A DNA stretch of 55,570 bases from Verrucomicrobiota bacterium. GTDB lineage: Bacteria > Verrucomicrobiota > Verrucomicrobiia > Limisphaerales > UBA9464. Under the pieces are notes generated by a model. It ran no database searches and was not told the origin of the DNA. It worked only from the letters and a program-made list of their open reading frames with translations. Below, piece by piece: positions 43,285 to 55,570 of this stretch. The first letter of the stretch is position 1; each line of letters opens with the position of its first letter. The position numbers were made by a program, and so were the translations under genes. The stretch spans positions 1 to 55,570 of the forward strand of contig JANYDN010000033.1 in NCBI GenBank assembly GCA_025363585.1. The letters are read 5' to 3'.

Positions 43285-45603
43285 ATGAGCGAACCAGCGA
43301 TCACTCCGGAACTCGTGGCGAAGCACAACCTCACGCCCGAGGAATACCAGAAGGTTCTCGAGATTCTCGGCCGCGTGCCGTCGTACACCGAGCTCGGCAT
43401 TTTCTCGGTGATGTGGAGCGAGCACTGCTCGTATAAAAACACGCGCCCCGTCCTCAAGACTTTCCCCACCAAGGGCAGCAACATCCTCGTCGGCGCCGGG
43501 GAGGAAAACGCCGGGATCATCGACGTCGGCGACGGGATCGCCATCGCCTTCAAGATCGAGTCGCACAACCACCCGAGCGCGGTCGAGCCCTTCCAGGGCG
43601 CCGCCACCGGCGTCGGCGGCATCATCCGCGACATCTTCACCATGGGCGCCCGGCCCGTGGCCGCGATGAATTCGCTCCGTTTCGGCGAGCTTTCGAATCC
43701 CGTCGTTCGCCGCCTCTTTTCCGGCGTCGTCAACGGCATCGCCCATTACGGCAATTGCTTCGGCATTCCCACCGTCGGCGGCGAGGTCTTTTTCGACAAA
43801 AGCTACGAGGGCAACCCGCTCGTCAATGCCTTCGCGCTCGGCGTCCTCCGCCACGACCAGATCACCCGCGGCGCCGCGAAAGGCGTCGGCAATCCCGTCT
43901 TTTACCTCGGACCCGCCACCGGACGCGACGGACTCGCCGGCGCGGCGTTCGCGTCGCAGGACCTCACCGAGGAATCCGCCGAACAACAGCGCGGTGCCGT
44001 CCAGGTCGGCGATCCGTTCATGGAGAAACTCGTGTGCGAGGCCTGCCTAGAGTTGCTCGCCACCGGCGTGGTCGCCGGCATGCAGGACATGGGCGCCGCC
44101 GGCCTCACCTGCTCCACCTGCGAGACCGCGGCCCGCGCCGGCACCGGCATCGAGATCGAACTGGACCGCGTCCCGCAACGCGCCCCGAACATGTCCAGCT
44201 ACGAGATCATGCTCTCCGAATCCCAGGAGCGAATGCTCGTCGTCGTGCACAAGGGCCAAGAGGAGGCCGTGAAGCGGATCTTCGACAAGTGGGACCTTCC
44301 CTGGTCCGAGATCGGCGTCGTCACCGACACGGGCCGCATGGTCGTGCGCCATGGCGGACGCGTCGTCGTCGATGTCCCCGCCAAAAAGCTGACGGACGAA
44401 GCCCCGGTCTATCACCGCGAGATGCGCGAGGCGGCCTACATGGCCGATGTCCGTGCGTTTCGCCTCGACGGACTTGCCGACACCACCGATCCGCTCGCGG
44501 ATTTGAAGGGACTGTTGGCCGATCATTCCGTCGCGTCGAAGAACTGGGTGTACAGCCAGTACGACCACATGGTGCGCGATGGTTCCATCGTTTGCCCGGG
44601 CAGCGACGCGGCGGTGATCCGGATCAAGGCGGACTCCTTGCCGGTGTTGCCCTCGGGACATCCGGCCGAGGGCCAACCCGTGCCCGAAAAATACGTGGCG
44701 ATGACCGTCGACTGCAACGGCACCTACGTTTACCTCGACCCGTACGAAGGCGGCAAAGCGGCGGTCGCGGAGGCCTGCCGCAATCTCGCGTGTTCGGGCG
44801 CCGCGCCGTTGGGCGCGACCGATAACCTGAACTTCGGGAATCCACACAATCCGGAAATTTTTTGGCAATTACGCGAATCGGTCCGGGGAATTGCCGAGGC
44901 GTGCCGAGCTTTCCAGGCGCCCGTCACGGGAGGCAATTGCTCGCTCTATAACCAACGCGGCGCGTTGGGTTCCATCGATCCCACCCCGACCGTGGGCGTC
45001 GTCGGCCTCGTCGAGCAGGTGGAACACATCACCACCCAGTGGTTCAAGGATGCCGGGGATGTCGTGATTTTGCTGGGCGACGTCGTCGATGCGACCGATC
45101 CCCTGCTTGGTCTCGGTGGCAGCGCGCAGCTGAGGGTCAAGCACGGCCGGAAGACGGGCTTGCCGCCGCGGGTCGATCTCGCGGCCGCGCAAACCCTGCA
45201 TTCGACCCTGCTGGGATTGATCCGCGAGGGAGTGGTGAAGAGCGCGCACGATTGCAGCGAGGGTGGCTTGGCCGTGTGCCTCGCGGAGTCCTCGTTCAGC
45301 CAATTGGTGGCCAAGAACACACCGCGCCTACTGGGGGCGACGATCGATCTTTCGGCGGCGCAATGCGCCCGATTGGAGGCTCTTTTGTTTGGCGAAACCC
45401 AGAATCGGGTGGTGATCACGGTGGCTCCGGCGGATGCGGGAAGGGTCTTGAAGCAATCCGCGGCGATGGGAGTTCCGGCGACCCGGTTGGGCGTGGTGGG
45501 GGGAATGGAACTGGTCCTGAAGGTGCCGTTGGGCGAATTCCGGGCGGATTTGGCGATGCTCCACGACGGTTGGTGGAACTCGATCGCCCGCGCGATGGAG
45601 TAA
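43285..45603 (+). CDS. purL: phosphoribosylformylglycinamidine synthase subunit PurL
   Basis: This 772-residue small-type PurL from ATG 43285 requires separate PurQ and PurS. Family landmarks: [41 protein letters not shown] (ATP/FGAR site), [40 protein letters not shown], and TDNLNFGNP. The C-terminal half has the second AIRS-like domain. It makes FGAM in the purine pathway. purQ and purS are not adjacent. Downstream the 486-base gap contains hairpins listed separately. Confidence 0.97.
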   Translation: MSEPAITPELVAKHNLTPEEYQKVLEILGRVPSYTELGIFSVMWSEHCSYKNTRPVLKTFPTKGSNILVGAGEENAGIIDVGDGIAIAFKIESHNHPSAVEPFQGAATGVGGIIRDIFTMGARPVAAMNSLRFGELSNPVVRRLFSGVVNGIAHYGNCFGIPTVGGEVFFDKSYEGNPLVNAFALGVLRHDQITRGAAKGVGNPVFYLGPATGRDGLAGAAFASQDLTEESAEQQRGAVQVGDPFMEKLVCEACLELLATGVVAGMQDMGAAGLTCSTCETAARAGTGIEIELDRVPQRAPNMSSYEIMLSESQERMLVVVHKGQEEAVKRIFDKWDLPWSEIGVVTDTGRMVVRHGGRVVVDVPAKKLTDEAPVYHREMREAAYMADVRAFRLDGLADTTDPLADLKGLLADHSVASKNWVYSQYDHMVRDGSIVCPGSDAAVIRIKADSLPVLPSGHPAEGQPVPEKYVAMTVDCNGTYVYLDPYEGGKAAVAEACRNLACSGAAPLGATDNLNFGNPHNPEIFWQLRESVRGIAEACRAFQAPVTGGNCSLYNQRGALGSIDPTPTVGVVGLVEQVEHITTQWFKDAGDVVILLGDVVDATDPLLGLGGSAQLRVKHGRKTGLPPRVDLAAAQTLHSTLLGLIREGVVKSAHDCSEGGLAVCLAESSFSQLVAKNTPRLLGATIDLSAAQCARLEALLFGETQNRVVITVAPADAGRVLKQSAAMGVPATRLGVVGGMELVLKVPLGEFRADLAMLHDGWWNSIARAME

Positions 45604-45676
45604 GACCGGCGACGGAATGAATCCGGGTGGGAGCCGAAGATCTTGTCCGCAAAGCGGGCCGGGGTCGGTGACCTTG

Positions 45677-45723
45677 GAGCCCGTCTGAAAAACGGGACCC
45701 CTCCCGCCTTTTCAGACGGGCTC
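45677..45723. repeat. perfect 15-bp inverted repeat after purL
   Basis: GAGCCCGTCTGAAAA and TTTTCAGACGGGCTC are exact inverted copies separated by 17 bases. It may be a REP-type hairpin, not a classical terminator, because no T-run follows. It is the first of two palindromic structures in the gap. Confidence 0.6.
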
Positions 45724-45738
45724 TAAGTCGGACCAGCC

Positions 45739-45838
45739 TGTAGGCCGCGTGCCCCACGCGGCGTTCCACCGTGGGATTCCGACCCGATGGATATCTGTTG
45801 CCGGTCCTCACAACGCCGGGTCAGGGGACCCGGCTACA
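45739..45838. repeat. REP-like doublet with TGTAG/CTACA ends
   Basis: Two hairpins in tandem, GCCGCGTG/CACGCGGC and GCCGGGTC/GACCCGGC-type, are bounded by TGTAG on the left and CTACA on the right. Each is GC-rich with a short loop. They resemble bacterial REP/BIME units, whose transposase (RAYT) is not in this window. Confidence 0.6.
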
Positions 45839-46089
45839 AGCGGATGGACGCGCAATCCCTCCCGCCACCGGGCGAGCGGTTTCCAAGCCAGTCCCCGGTG
45901 TGTTCGCCCCCGCGCCCCAGCCAATTGTCACCGCAACGTTGACAAGGGTACCCGATTTAGGGTTCGATGACCCCGTTTCCATGAGTCCGAAGTCCTAAAA
46001 GGTCCGCAATTGTCGTCCGATTTGCGCGTGTGCGTGAAAAAACGGGCGGTCTTTGGGAAAAAACGGATTAGGGAAAGCAATAGTTACCT
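45839..46089. other. leader region of the PA14 protein, weak promoter
   Basis: TTGACA at 45939-45944 is a perfect -35, but only a poor -10 (TTCGAT) lies 18 bases later. No other feature was recognised. The ATG of the large secreted gene at 46090 lacks a clear Shine-Dalgarno. Confidence 0.3.
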
Positions 46090-49000
46090 ATGCGTAAACC
46101 CACCAATATTGGTTGGTCACAGCGTGCGGGGGCCCGGCTTGCAGCCGTGGTTTTCGCCGTTGCGTCCACCGCGGCACTCCAGGCCGCTAATGTCACCGTC
46201 ACTGGGGTGCTGAAGGATCAGTTCTATGCCAACGGCACCCGAGCCACGGTCGAAGGCGGCACGGCGACCCTGACCTACGCCAACGCCTTGAGCGCGGCGG
46301 AGGCACCGTCGAACATCGCCGACAACTATACCCAGCGAATCAGCGGGTATTTCACCCCGACCGCGTCCGGAAAGTACACGTTCATCATCGCGTCCGACGA
46401 TGATTCCGACTTGTTCATCAGCACGGATGCCACGCCGGCCAACAAGCGTTTGGTCGCGCAGCAGCCGACGTGGGGCAATCCCCTTGAGTGGACGACGTTC
46501 GAAGGCGGCAACACCGGCGGTGGCGTGAACTTCTCGCAGAAGCGCTCCGACACGTGGTCCCCCGACAGCGGCGTCACCACCCCGTACGCCGCCGGCATCT
46601 CGCTGGCGGCCGGCACGAAGTACTACATCGAGGCCGTGCACCATGAAGGCGGCGGTGGCGACAACGCCGCGGCCACGTTCGTCCTGAACGGGGCGGAACC
46701 CGCGAATGGCGACCACAGCTTGTTCACCGGCAGCCAGATCTCGGCTGATTTTGCCAACCCGACGTCGCTGGTCATCTCGACCCAGCCCGCGAACGCGAAG
46801 GTCGCGGAGACCGCGATCGCCTCGTTCACCGTCGGTGTGACCACCGACAGCGAGCTCCAGCCGTTCTACCAATGGCAGAAGTCCGTCGGTGGCGGCGCCT
46901 TCGCCGACATCGCTGGCGCGACGGGCCCGACGTATGCCTATCAGGCTCCGTCGACCGACAACGGCGCGAAGTTCCATGTCAAGGTCACCACGCCGACGCT
47001 CACGGGCCTCACGGTCCTGACGGCGACCAGCACGGACGCGACCCTGACGGTCGACGCCGCGATCTTACTGACCAGCGCGCTCAAGTACGAGTACTTCCCG
47101 GGCTTCAACGTCACCCAAGTCGAGAACAACCAGGCCGGCGCTCCCGCATCGACCCAGATCTACACCAAGTTCGAGACCCCAACGAACTTCGCGGACAACT
47201 ACGCGAACCGCATCAGCGGCTTGTTCATCCCGGACACGACCGGTAACTACGTGTTCTTCGTCGCGTCCGACGATGATTCCGACTTCTTCATCAGCACCGA
47301 CGACAAGCCCGCCAACAAGCAGCTCGTTGCGCAGCAGCCGAGCTGGGGCAACAACCTCGAGTGGCTCACCGCGCAGGGCGGCGCCAACACCGATGGCGCG
47401 AACGTGACCCAGAAGCGTTCCGACCAGTGGTCGCCGGACGGCGGAACCACCACGCCGTACGCGGCGGGCATCCACCTCGTGAAGGGTTCCAAGTACTACA
47501 TCGAGGGTGTGCACCATGAAGGCGGCGGCGGCGACAACTTCTCTGCCACCTTCAAGCTCGTGGCGGACGCCGATCCCGACAACGGCACGGCCAGTGCCTT
47601 CACCGGCCCCTTGGTCGCGACGCTCGTCCCGAAGGGCGACATCACCATCTCCCAGCAGCCCTCTTCGGTCACCACCATCGAGGGCGTGACGGCGACGTTC
47701 ACCGCCGCGGCCACCGCCACGGGCGTGGTTGGGCCGACTTATCAATGGCAGAGCGCCCTCGGCGCCGCCGCGTTCGCGGACATCGCCGGTGCGACTGCCA
47801 AGTCCTACACGACCCCGATCCTCGCGCTTGGCGACACGGGCACGAAATTCCGGGTCGTCATCACGGCGCCCGGCAGTGTGGCCAACTCGGATCAGGTCAG
47901 CCTCACGGTCAATGCCGACAACCTTCCGCCCGTGGCCGTCTCCGTCGGCGGCATGAAGAATGCCGCGACCTCCCAGATCGACGTGGGTATCATCGTCGAC
48001 GAGGCGCTCAACACCGGTGCCTCCCTCGCGCTCGCGAACTTCACGCTCAGCTCCGGCACGGTTACCGCCGCCGCCTACATCGACAACGCCTCCACGCTGA
48101 AGTCCCTGCAGCACGGCATCGTCCTGAGCACCACCGGCCTCACCGCCGGCAGCACCTACACCCTGACGGTCAAGAACCTGCAGGACATCAAGGGCAACAA
48201 GTCGGCCTCGGTCGCGATTCAGTTCACGGTCCAGGGCCTCACGTGGATCCAGCTCGGTGATCCCGCGAATCACTCGTTCCCCGCCAGCGCCATCGCCGTC
48301 GGCAACAACGGCATGAACCTCCAGTCCGGCGGCAACGCCTTCTGGAACTCCGAGGACGACGTGACCTACGCGTACGAGCAGGTCACCGGCGACTTCGACA
48401 AGGTTATCCAGATCGAGGCGCAGGACGCGTCCTCGAACTGGGCGCGCGCCGGCCTCATGGTCCGCGAGACGCTCGACAAGGATAGCCGTTACCAGGCCGT
48501 CCATGCGGATCCCGCCCCGATCAAGTTCGACGGTACGCCTTCGAACAATTCGTGGGAAACCAACCGCCGCCTTGGCGTTGGTGGTGCGACCAGCTCCAGC
48601 AACGGCAATGGCAACCCGGTTTACCCGAACGTCTATGTTCGCCTCCGCCGCGTCGGCTCGGTCATCTATATGTACCGCGGCACGGACAACGTGACGTGGA
48701 CCGAACTCGGCAAGACCGACTTCCTCGCGGAAGGCGACCAAACCGACTTCCCCGCCAAGATGTACGTCGGCGTGGTGTTCGGTCCCGAAAACGGCAACAT
48801 CAGCCCGGACACGGAGCGCAAGCTCTGGACCGCGCGTTACCGCGGCTACGGCGACTACACGCCGAACAAGCCCGCCGGCAAACAGACCTACTCCATCGGT
48901 CTGAACTTCGCCGACGACGATGCCCTCGGTTCCATCGGTTGGACCGAAATCGCCGGCGTCGACTCCGTCGCCCAACCCCATTGGAATCCGTTGGTGAGCA

Positions 49001-49725
49001 ATACCTCCGCGGACGGTCCCGTGGCGGTCAAGGCGGACGTCAAGGGCGTCGCCACGGCCACCAGCACCACCGTCGAATGGTCCGGCTCGGGTAACATCTG
49101 GTCCTCCACGGGCCGCGGCGAGGACAACAACGCCTTCGTCGGATCCGACCGGATCCTGATGACCGGTTACCTCGACACCGGCAATGCCACCACCACTCAG
49201 GTCACCGTTCACGCCCTGCCCTCCCAGCTCACCACCGGCAAGTACGACGTCGTCGTCTACTCGCTCGGCGGCGTCGCTGGCCGCGGCGGCGCGTTCCGTG
49301 TCACTGACCTCACTGGAACCACGCTCAGCGACTACCAAGTCCTGATCGCCCCCGCGAACCTTCCCTCGTTCGAGCAGGTCAAGAACCCGACCCCGCAAAC
49401 CGCGTCCGAAGGTAACTTCGTCCTCTTCAAGGGCCTGTCTGCCAAGGACGTCATCATCGAGGGCACCACCGAAAACGGCTTCGGCCAAAGTGGAACCCCG
49501 CGCGCCGGCATCAACGCCATCCAGTTCGTGAGCCCGAGCGGTCTGCTCGACGTGGTCGTCGTCACCCCGACGATCAGCATCGACGGCACCGGCAAGATCA
49601 CGTTCGTTGGCAAGTTGCAATCGGCCCCGTCGATCACGGGACCGTTCACCGACGTGAATGGTGCTACGAGCCCGCTGACCCCGGACAATTCCGGCGACGC
49701 GAAGTTCTATCGCACGCAGCAGTAA
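46090..49725 (+). CDS. giant secreted protein with duplicated PA14-Ig units and LamG-like domain
   Basis: This 1211-residue secreted protein has a signal peptide ending AALQA near 33. A PA14-like domain (ISGYFTPTASGKYTFII, DDDSDLFIST) is followed by an Ig-like unit (FYQWQKSVGGGAFADIAGAT), and a second PA14-Ig unit repeats the same order at about 330-620 with high similarity. Then come an SbsA-type Ig-like module (IIVDEALNTGASLALANF), a LamG/DUF1349-like module (VIQIEAQDASSNWARAGLMV), and a C-terminal segment KLQSAPSITGPF typical of verrucomicrobial exported proteins. PA14 domains bind sugars, so adhesion to or degradation of a polysaccharide is likely. A strong intrinsic terminator follows. 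No catalytic domain was identified. Confidence 0.88.
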   Translation: MRKPTNIGWSQRAGARLAAVVFAVASTAALQAANVTVTGVLKDQFYANGTRATVEGGTATLTYANALSAAEAPSNIADNYTQRISGYFTPTASGKYTFIIASDDDSDLFISTDATPANKRLVAQQPTWGNPLEWTTFEGGNTGGGVNFSQKRSDTWSPDSGVTTPYAAGISLAAGTKYYIEAVHHEGGGGDNAAATFVLNGAEPANGDHSLFTGSQISADFANPTSLVISTQPANAKVAETAIASFTVGVTTDSELQPFYQWQKSVGGGAFADIAGATGPTYAYQAPSTDNGAKFHVKVTTPTLTGLTVLTATSTDATLTVDAAILLTSALKYEYFPGFNVTQVENNQAGAPASTQIYTKFETPTNFADNYANRISGLFIPDTTGNYVFFVASDDDSDFFISTDDKPANKQLVAQQPSWGNNLEWLTAQGGANTDGANVTQKRSDQWSPDGGTTTPYAAGIHLVKGSKYYIEGVHHEGGGGDNFSATFKLVADADPDNGTASAFTGPLVATLVPKGDITISQQPSSVTTIEGVTATFTAAATATGVVGPTYQWQSALGAAAFADIAGATAKSYTTPILALGDTGTKFRVVITAPGSVANSDQVSLTVNADNLPPVAVSVGGMKNAATSQIDVGIIVDEALNTGASLALANFTLSSGTVTAAAYIDNASTLKSLQHGIVLSTTGLTAGSTYTLTVKNLQDIKGNKSASVAIQFTVQGLTWIQLGDPANHSFPASAIAVGNNGMNLQSGGNAFWNSEDDVTYAYEQVTGDFDKVIQIEAQDASSNWARAGLMVRETLDKDSRYQAVHADPAPIKFDGTPSNNSWETNRRLGVGGATSSSNGNGNPVYPNVYVRLRRVGSVIYMYRGTDNVTWTELGKTDFLAEGDQTDFPAKMYVGVVFGPENGNISPDTERKLWTARYRGYGDYTPNKPAGKQTYSIGLNFADDDALGSIGWTEIAGVDSVAQPHWNPLVSNTSADGPVAVKADVKGVATATSTTVEWSGSGNIWSSTGRGEDNNAFVGSDRILMTGYLDTGNATTTQVTVHALPSQLTTGKYDVVVYSLGGVAGRGGAFRVTDLTGTTLSDYQVLIAPANLPSFEQVKNPTPQTASEGNFVLFKGLSAKDVIIEGTTENGFGQSGTPRAGINAIQFVSPSGLLDVVVVTPTISIDGTGKITFVGKLQSAPSITGPFTDVNGATSPLTPDNSGDAKFYRTQQ

Positions 49726-49743
49726 TCCGCTGCTCATCGAAGG

Positions 49744-49775
49744 GAGGCCGGGCGAAAGCCCGGCCTCTTTTTTTT
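49744..49775 (+). terminator. intrinsic terminator after the PA14 gene
   Basis: A perfect stem GAGGCCGGGC/GCCCGGCCTC with GAAA loop is followed by eight T bases, 18 bases after the stop codon. The best terminator in the window. Confidence 0.95.
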
Positions 49776-50099
49776 GTCGCGGTGTGGCCACGGCGCCGAG
49801 GTGTGGCCACCGCGGTGACGCGGTGGACCAAGATGTGGCGCGGCCGTCCCCGGCTGCGGTAGTCGCGGGCGTCCCGCCTGCGCGTGGCTCGGGCTTGTCC
49901 ACCACCGTCTCACGACGTTTGCCGCGGTGCCTCGTGGCAGAGGTCGTGAGACCACCGATCCCGCACGACGCGCCACCGCGTTCGCATCCCCCGTGATCCC
50001 ACTCGTCAAACCGCTCTTCCCGCGCCATCTTGAATCGTCTCCCGTGCTGCCGAAGTGGTTTCGCGGCGCACCCGAAAAATTCCGGATGCCGATCCAGCG
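49776..50099. other. intergenic region with GTGGCC and CGTCGTGAGACGGTGG-type repeats
   Basis: Two GGTGTGGCCAC units lie near 49784-49812. The 16-mer at 49902-49917 (minus orientation CGTCGTGAGACGGTGG) recurs at 55136-55151. No gene was recognised. The following gene begins at 50100. Confidence 0.5.
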
Positions 50100-53603
<3,504 letters not shown>

Positions 53604-53618
53604 CACCAGAGGAAACCC

Positions 53619-55070
53619 ATGGATCCCCGATTCGAACACCTTCGCCATCTCACGCGTCGCCATTTTCTCGCCAAGTCCGCGCATGGCGTCGGTGCCATCG
53701 CCCTCGCCGCGCTCGCAAAGGGCGGCGCCGCCCGCGCGGGCCTCGTGCAGGCCGATCCGCTCGCCACGAGGGCGCCGCACTTCGCCGGACGCGCGAAGCA
53801 GGTGATCTATTTGCACCTCACCGGGTCGCCGCCCCATCTCGACTTATATGACTACAAGCCCGAGTTGGTGAAGCGAACGGGACAGGATTGTCCCGACGCG
53901 TTTCTCAAGGGAAAGCGGTTCGCGTTCACTTCGGGAGTTCCCAAGTTGCTCGGGACACCGCGGAAGTTCGACCGCTGCGGCCAAGGCGGCATCTGGTTGT
54001 CCGACGCCCTGCCGAATCTAAGGACCGTCGCCGACGAATTGTGCGTCATCCGCTCGATGACCACCGACCAATTCAACCACGCGCCCGCCGAGTTGCTGGT
54101 CTATACGGGTTCCCCACGTCCCGGCCGGCCCTCCATGGGCGCGTGGGTCACGTACGGACTCGGCACCGAAAACCAAAACCTGCCCGGGTTCGTGGTCTTG
54201 ATATCGAGCGGCGTCCAACCCAACGGCGGACGCAATTCCTTCGGCAGCGGCTTCCTCCCGTCGGTCTTCCAAGGCGTCCAATGCCGGTCCAAGGGCGACC
54301 CGGTATTATATGCCACCGATCCGTCCGGCCTCGATCGCGCGACGCGACGCATGAGTCTGGACGTCCTCCACGATCTCAACGAGATGCAGGCGGCGGAACT
54401 CGGGCATCCGGAGACGCGCACCCGCATCGCGCAATACGAGCTCGCCTACCGCATGCAGATGTCCGTGCCCGAGGTGATGGACATCGGTCGCGAATCGCCC
54501 GCGATGCTCGAGGCCTACGGCGCGAAGCCCGGCGAATCGAGCTTTGCAAACAACTGCCTCCTTGCGCGCCGGCTCGTCGAGCAGGGCGTGCGCTTCGTGC
54601 AATTGTTCGACTGGGGTTGGGATTTCCACGGCACGGGCCCGAGCGAGGACATCCGCGACGGCCTCACCAACAAGTGCGCGACCATGGACCGTCCGGTCGC
54701 CGCGTTGCTGAAGGATCTGCGCGAACGCGGCCTGCTCGACGAGACACTCGTCGTGCTCGGCGGCGAATTCGGTCGTACTCCCTTCCGCGAGGGACGCACC
54801 GCCGGCGGCAGCATCCTGGGCCGCGACCATTTCCCGGACTGCTACTCGATGGTCGTAGCGGGCGGCGGCGTCCGCGGTGGGACGATGTATGGGGAATCGG
54901 ACGAACTGGGTTTCAGTCCCGTGAGCAACAAGGTCAACGTCCACGATCTCCAGGCCACGATTCTCCACCAACTCGGGTTCAACCACGAGCGGCTGACCTA
55001 TAGGTTCCAAGGCCGCGATTACCGGCTCACCGACGTCGAGGGCGAGGTCATCCGCGGCATCCTGTCCTGA
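53619..55070 (+). CDS. DUF1501 secreted protein
   Basis: This 483-residue protein has a Tat-like start TRRHFLAKSAHGVGAIALAALA, so export in a folded state is likely. DUF1501 landmarks: KQVIYLHLTGSPPHLDLYDYKPEL, MTTDQFNHAPAELLVYTGS, RLVEQGVRFVQLFDWGWDFHG, and VVLGGEFGRTPF, all in a sulfatase/alkaline-phosphatase-like fold. Its partner DUF1549/DUF1553 gene precedes it by 15 bases. The pair is a PVC hallmark, likely acting on a sulfated or other polysaccharide in the envelope, but the true reaction is not known. Confidence 0.93.
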   Translation: MDPRFEHLRHLTRRHFLAKSAHGVGAIALAALAKGGAARAGLVQADPLATRAPHFAGRAKQVIYLHLTGSPPHLDLYDYKPELVKRTGQDCPDAFLKGKRFAFTSGVPKLLGTPRKFDRCGQGGIWLSDALPNLRTVADELCVIRSMTTDQFNHAPAELLVYTGSPRPGRPSMGAWVTYGLGTENQNLPGFVVLISSGVQPNGGRNSFGSGFLPSVFQGVQCRSKGDPVLYATDPSGLDRATRRMSLDVLHDLNEMQAAELGHPETRTRIAQYELAYRMQMSVPEVMDIGRESPAMLEAYGAKPGESSFANNCLLARRLVEQGVRFVQLFDWGWDFHGTGPSEDIRDGLTNKCATMDRPVAALLKDLRERGLLDETLVVLGGEFGRTPFREGRTAGGSILGRDHFPDCYSMVVAGGGVRGGTMYGESDELGFSPVSNKVNVHDLQATILHQLGFNHERLTYRFQGRDYRLTDVEGEVIRGILS

Positions 55071-55147
55071 TCCACCCGATTCGCTTGGCCATTCCCCGAC
55101 ATCGTGGCCGAGATCGTGACCCACATCGTGGCCGCCGTCGTGAGACG

Positions 55148-55570
55148 GTGGACCCGTCGCAGCAGGGAGCAGGGAGCAGGGAGCCGTGGTGTCGCCTGCA
55201 CGCCACGCTCGTTCCGCTGGCACTGACGTTGTTCGTCTCGCCCGTTCTCCACGCCGCGACGCCGTCCGTCCGGCTATTGAGTCCCGTCGGCAAGAATCCC
55301 GGATTCACGCGCCTCGCTCCCGAAACCACCGGCATTGCTTTCACCAATCGCCTCGATCCCGCGTTCGCCGCCGAGAACCAGATCCGCATGAACGGCTCCG
55401 GCGTGGCCGCGGGCGATGTCGACGGCGACGGCCGTTGCGACCTGTTTTTCTGCGGTGTTCAGACGCCCGCGCGCTTGTACCGCAATCTCGGCGACTGGAA
55501 ATTCGAGGATATCACGGCCAAAGCGGGCCTCGATTTCTCCGGGACTTATACCACGGGCGCCGTGCTTGCC
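55148..55570 (+). CDS. CRTAC1/ASPIC-UnbV FG-GAP repeat protein, 3' end cut by window
   Basis: Only the first 141 codons are visible. A GTG at 55148 gives the longest plausible frame, but its first residues are encoded by a heptamer repeat (AGCAGGG x3 at 55161-55184) so the start is doubtful. A hydrophobic stretch LVPLALTLFVSPVLHAA is probably the signal peptide. GSGVAAGDVDGDGRCDLFFCG is the FG-GAP/VCBS calcium loop, followed by ARLYRNLGDWKFEDIT, as in CRTAC1-type proteins. It lies 77 bases after the DUF1501 stop and is likely in the same cluster. The rest of the protein lies outside the window. Confidence 0.8.
   Translation, partial: MDPSQQGAGSREPWCRLHATLVPLALTLFVSPVLHAATPSVRLLSPVGKNPGFTRLAPETTGIAFTNRLDPAFAAENQIRMNGSGVAAGDVDGDGRCDLFFCGVQTPARLYRNLGDWKFEDITAKAGLDFSGTYTTGAVLA
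55161..55184 (+). repeat. AGCAGGG heptamer tandem repeat at the start of the CRTAC1 gene
   Basis: Three AGCAGGG units plus AGC lie in tandem. The same unit forms the inverted repeat at 23841-23894. It overlaps the presumed N-terminus, so slippage could shift the reading frame there. Confidence 0.6.

Noticed and set aside
45939-45968. Perfect TTGACA box upstream of the PA14 gene
   Set aside because: No acceptable -10 at 16-18 bases, so it is not called as a firm promoter.

Overview
The window is GC-rich chromosomal DNA whose gene families point to the Planctomycetes-Verrucomicrobia-Chlamydiae superphylum, most likely a Verrucomicrobiota of the Limisphaerales/Pedosphaera type. This is inferred from protein families, not from a marker-gene tree. 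The evidence is the 'planctomycete cytochrome' families (DUF1592/1588/1585, DUF1549/DUF1553, DUF1501), a pseudopilin with an H-X9-DG motif, two-component-propeller proteins, DUF1080, a CRTAC1-type FG-GAP protein and a large secreted PA14 protein. No phage, insertion sequence, CRISPR array, rRNA or convincing tRNA was found. The mobile-looking content consists of small palindromic interspersed repeats and one decayed kinase gene.

Layout. 1-6.3 kb: a partial secreted DUF5722 protein, a pseudopilin, a sugar isomerase plus DUF1080 lipoprotein pair (3-keto-sugar-type catabolism), repeat A copy 1, and a c-type-heme DUF1592 protein. 6.4-13.8 kb (minus strand): flavodoxin, dnaN, a ClpX-like AAA+ ATPase lacking the zinc domain, a propeller protein, peroxiredoxin and recA. 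14.0-19.9 kb (plus): a beta-CASP RNase-like enzyme, a porin with strong signals, and a membrane-bound-dehydrogenase-type heme protein. 19.9-24.7 kb: a small membrane protein, FmdB zinc ribbon, FkbM methyltransferase, a fragmentary Ser/Thr kinase pseudogene, threonine synthase and a secreted isomerase. 24.9-28.1 kb: a translationally coupled lipid-methylation trio (CFA synthase, DUF1295, coclaurine-N-methyltransferase-like). 28.1-32.2 kb: a 1348-residue hybrid histidine kinase. 32.4-38.8 kb: a deoxyhypusine-synthase homologue, fabI, a probable stand-alone ncRNA gene, a Cys-less ketosynthase fused by overlap to a FabG-like reductase, and rpmE-prfA-HAD. 38.8-45.6 kb: repeat B, aqpZ, a PQQ-like propeller, a small zinc protein, a macrodomain protein, repeat A copy 2, a PAS-AraC regulator and purL. 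45.7-55.6 kb: REP-like hairpins, a giant PA14 secreted protein, then the PSCyt (DUF1549/1553), DUF1501 and FG-GAP genes as one secreted polymer-degradation type cluster running off the window.

The genes fall into two overlapping layers. The core functions are replication and repair (dnaN, recA), translation (rpmE, prfA), and biosynthesis (thrC, purL, fabI). The secretome is large: c-type cytochrome-like proteins, propellers and carbohydrate enzymes, consistent with a heterotroph that degrades complex polysaccharides. The most unusual items are the candidate ~185-nt structured RNA with its own promoter and terminator (34.55-34.74 kb), the palindromic repeat families, the Cys-less ketosynthase/reductase pair, the lipid-methyltransferase trio, and the ZBD-less ClpX beside dnaN.
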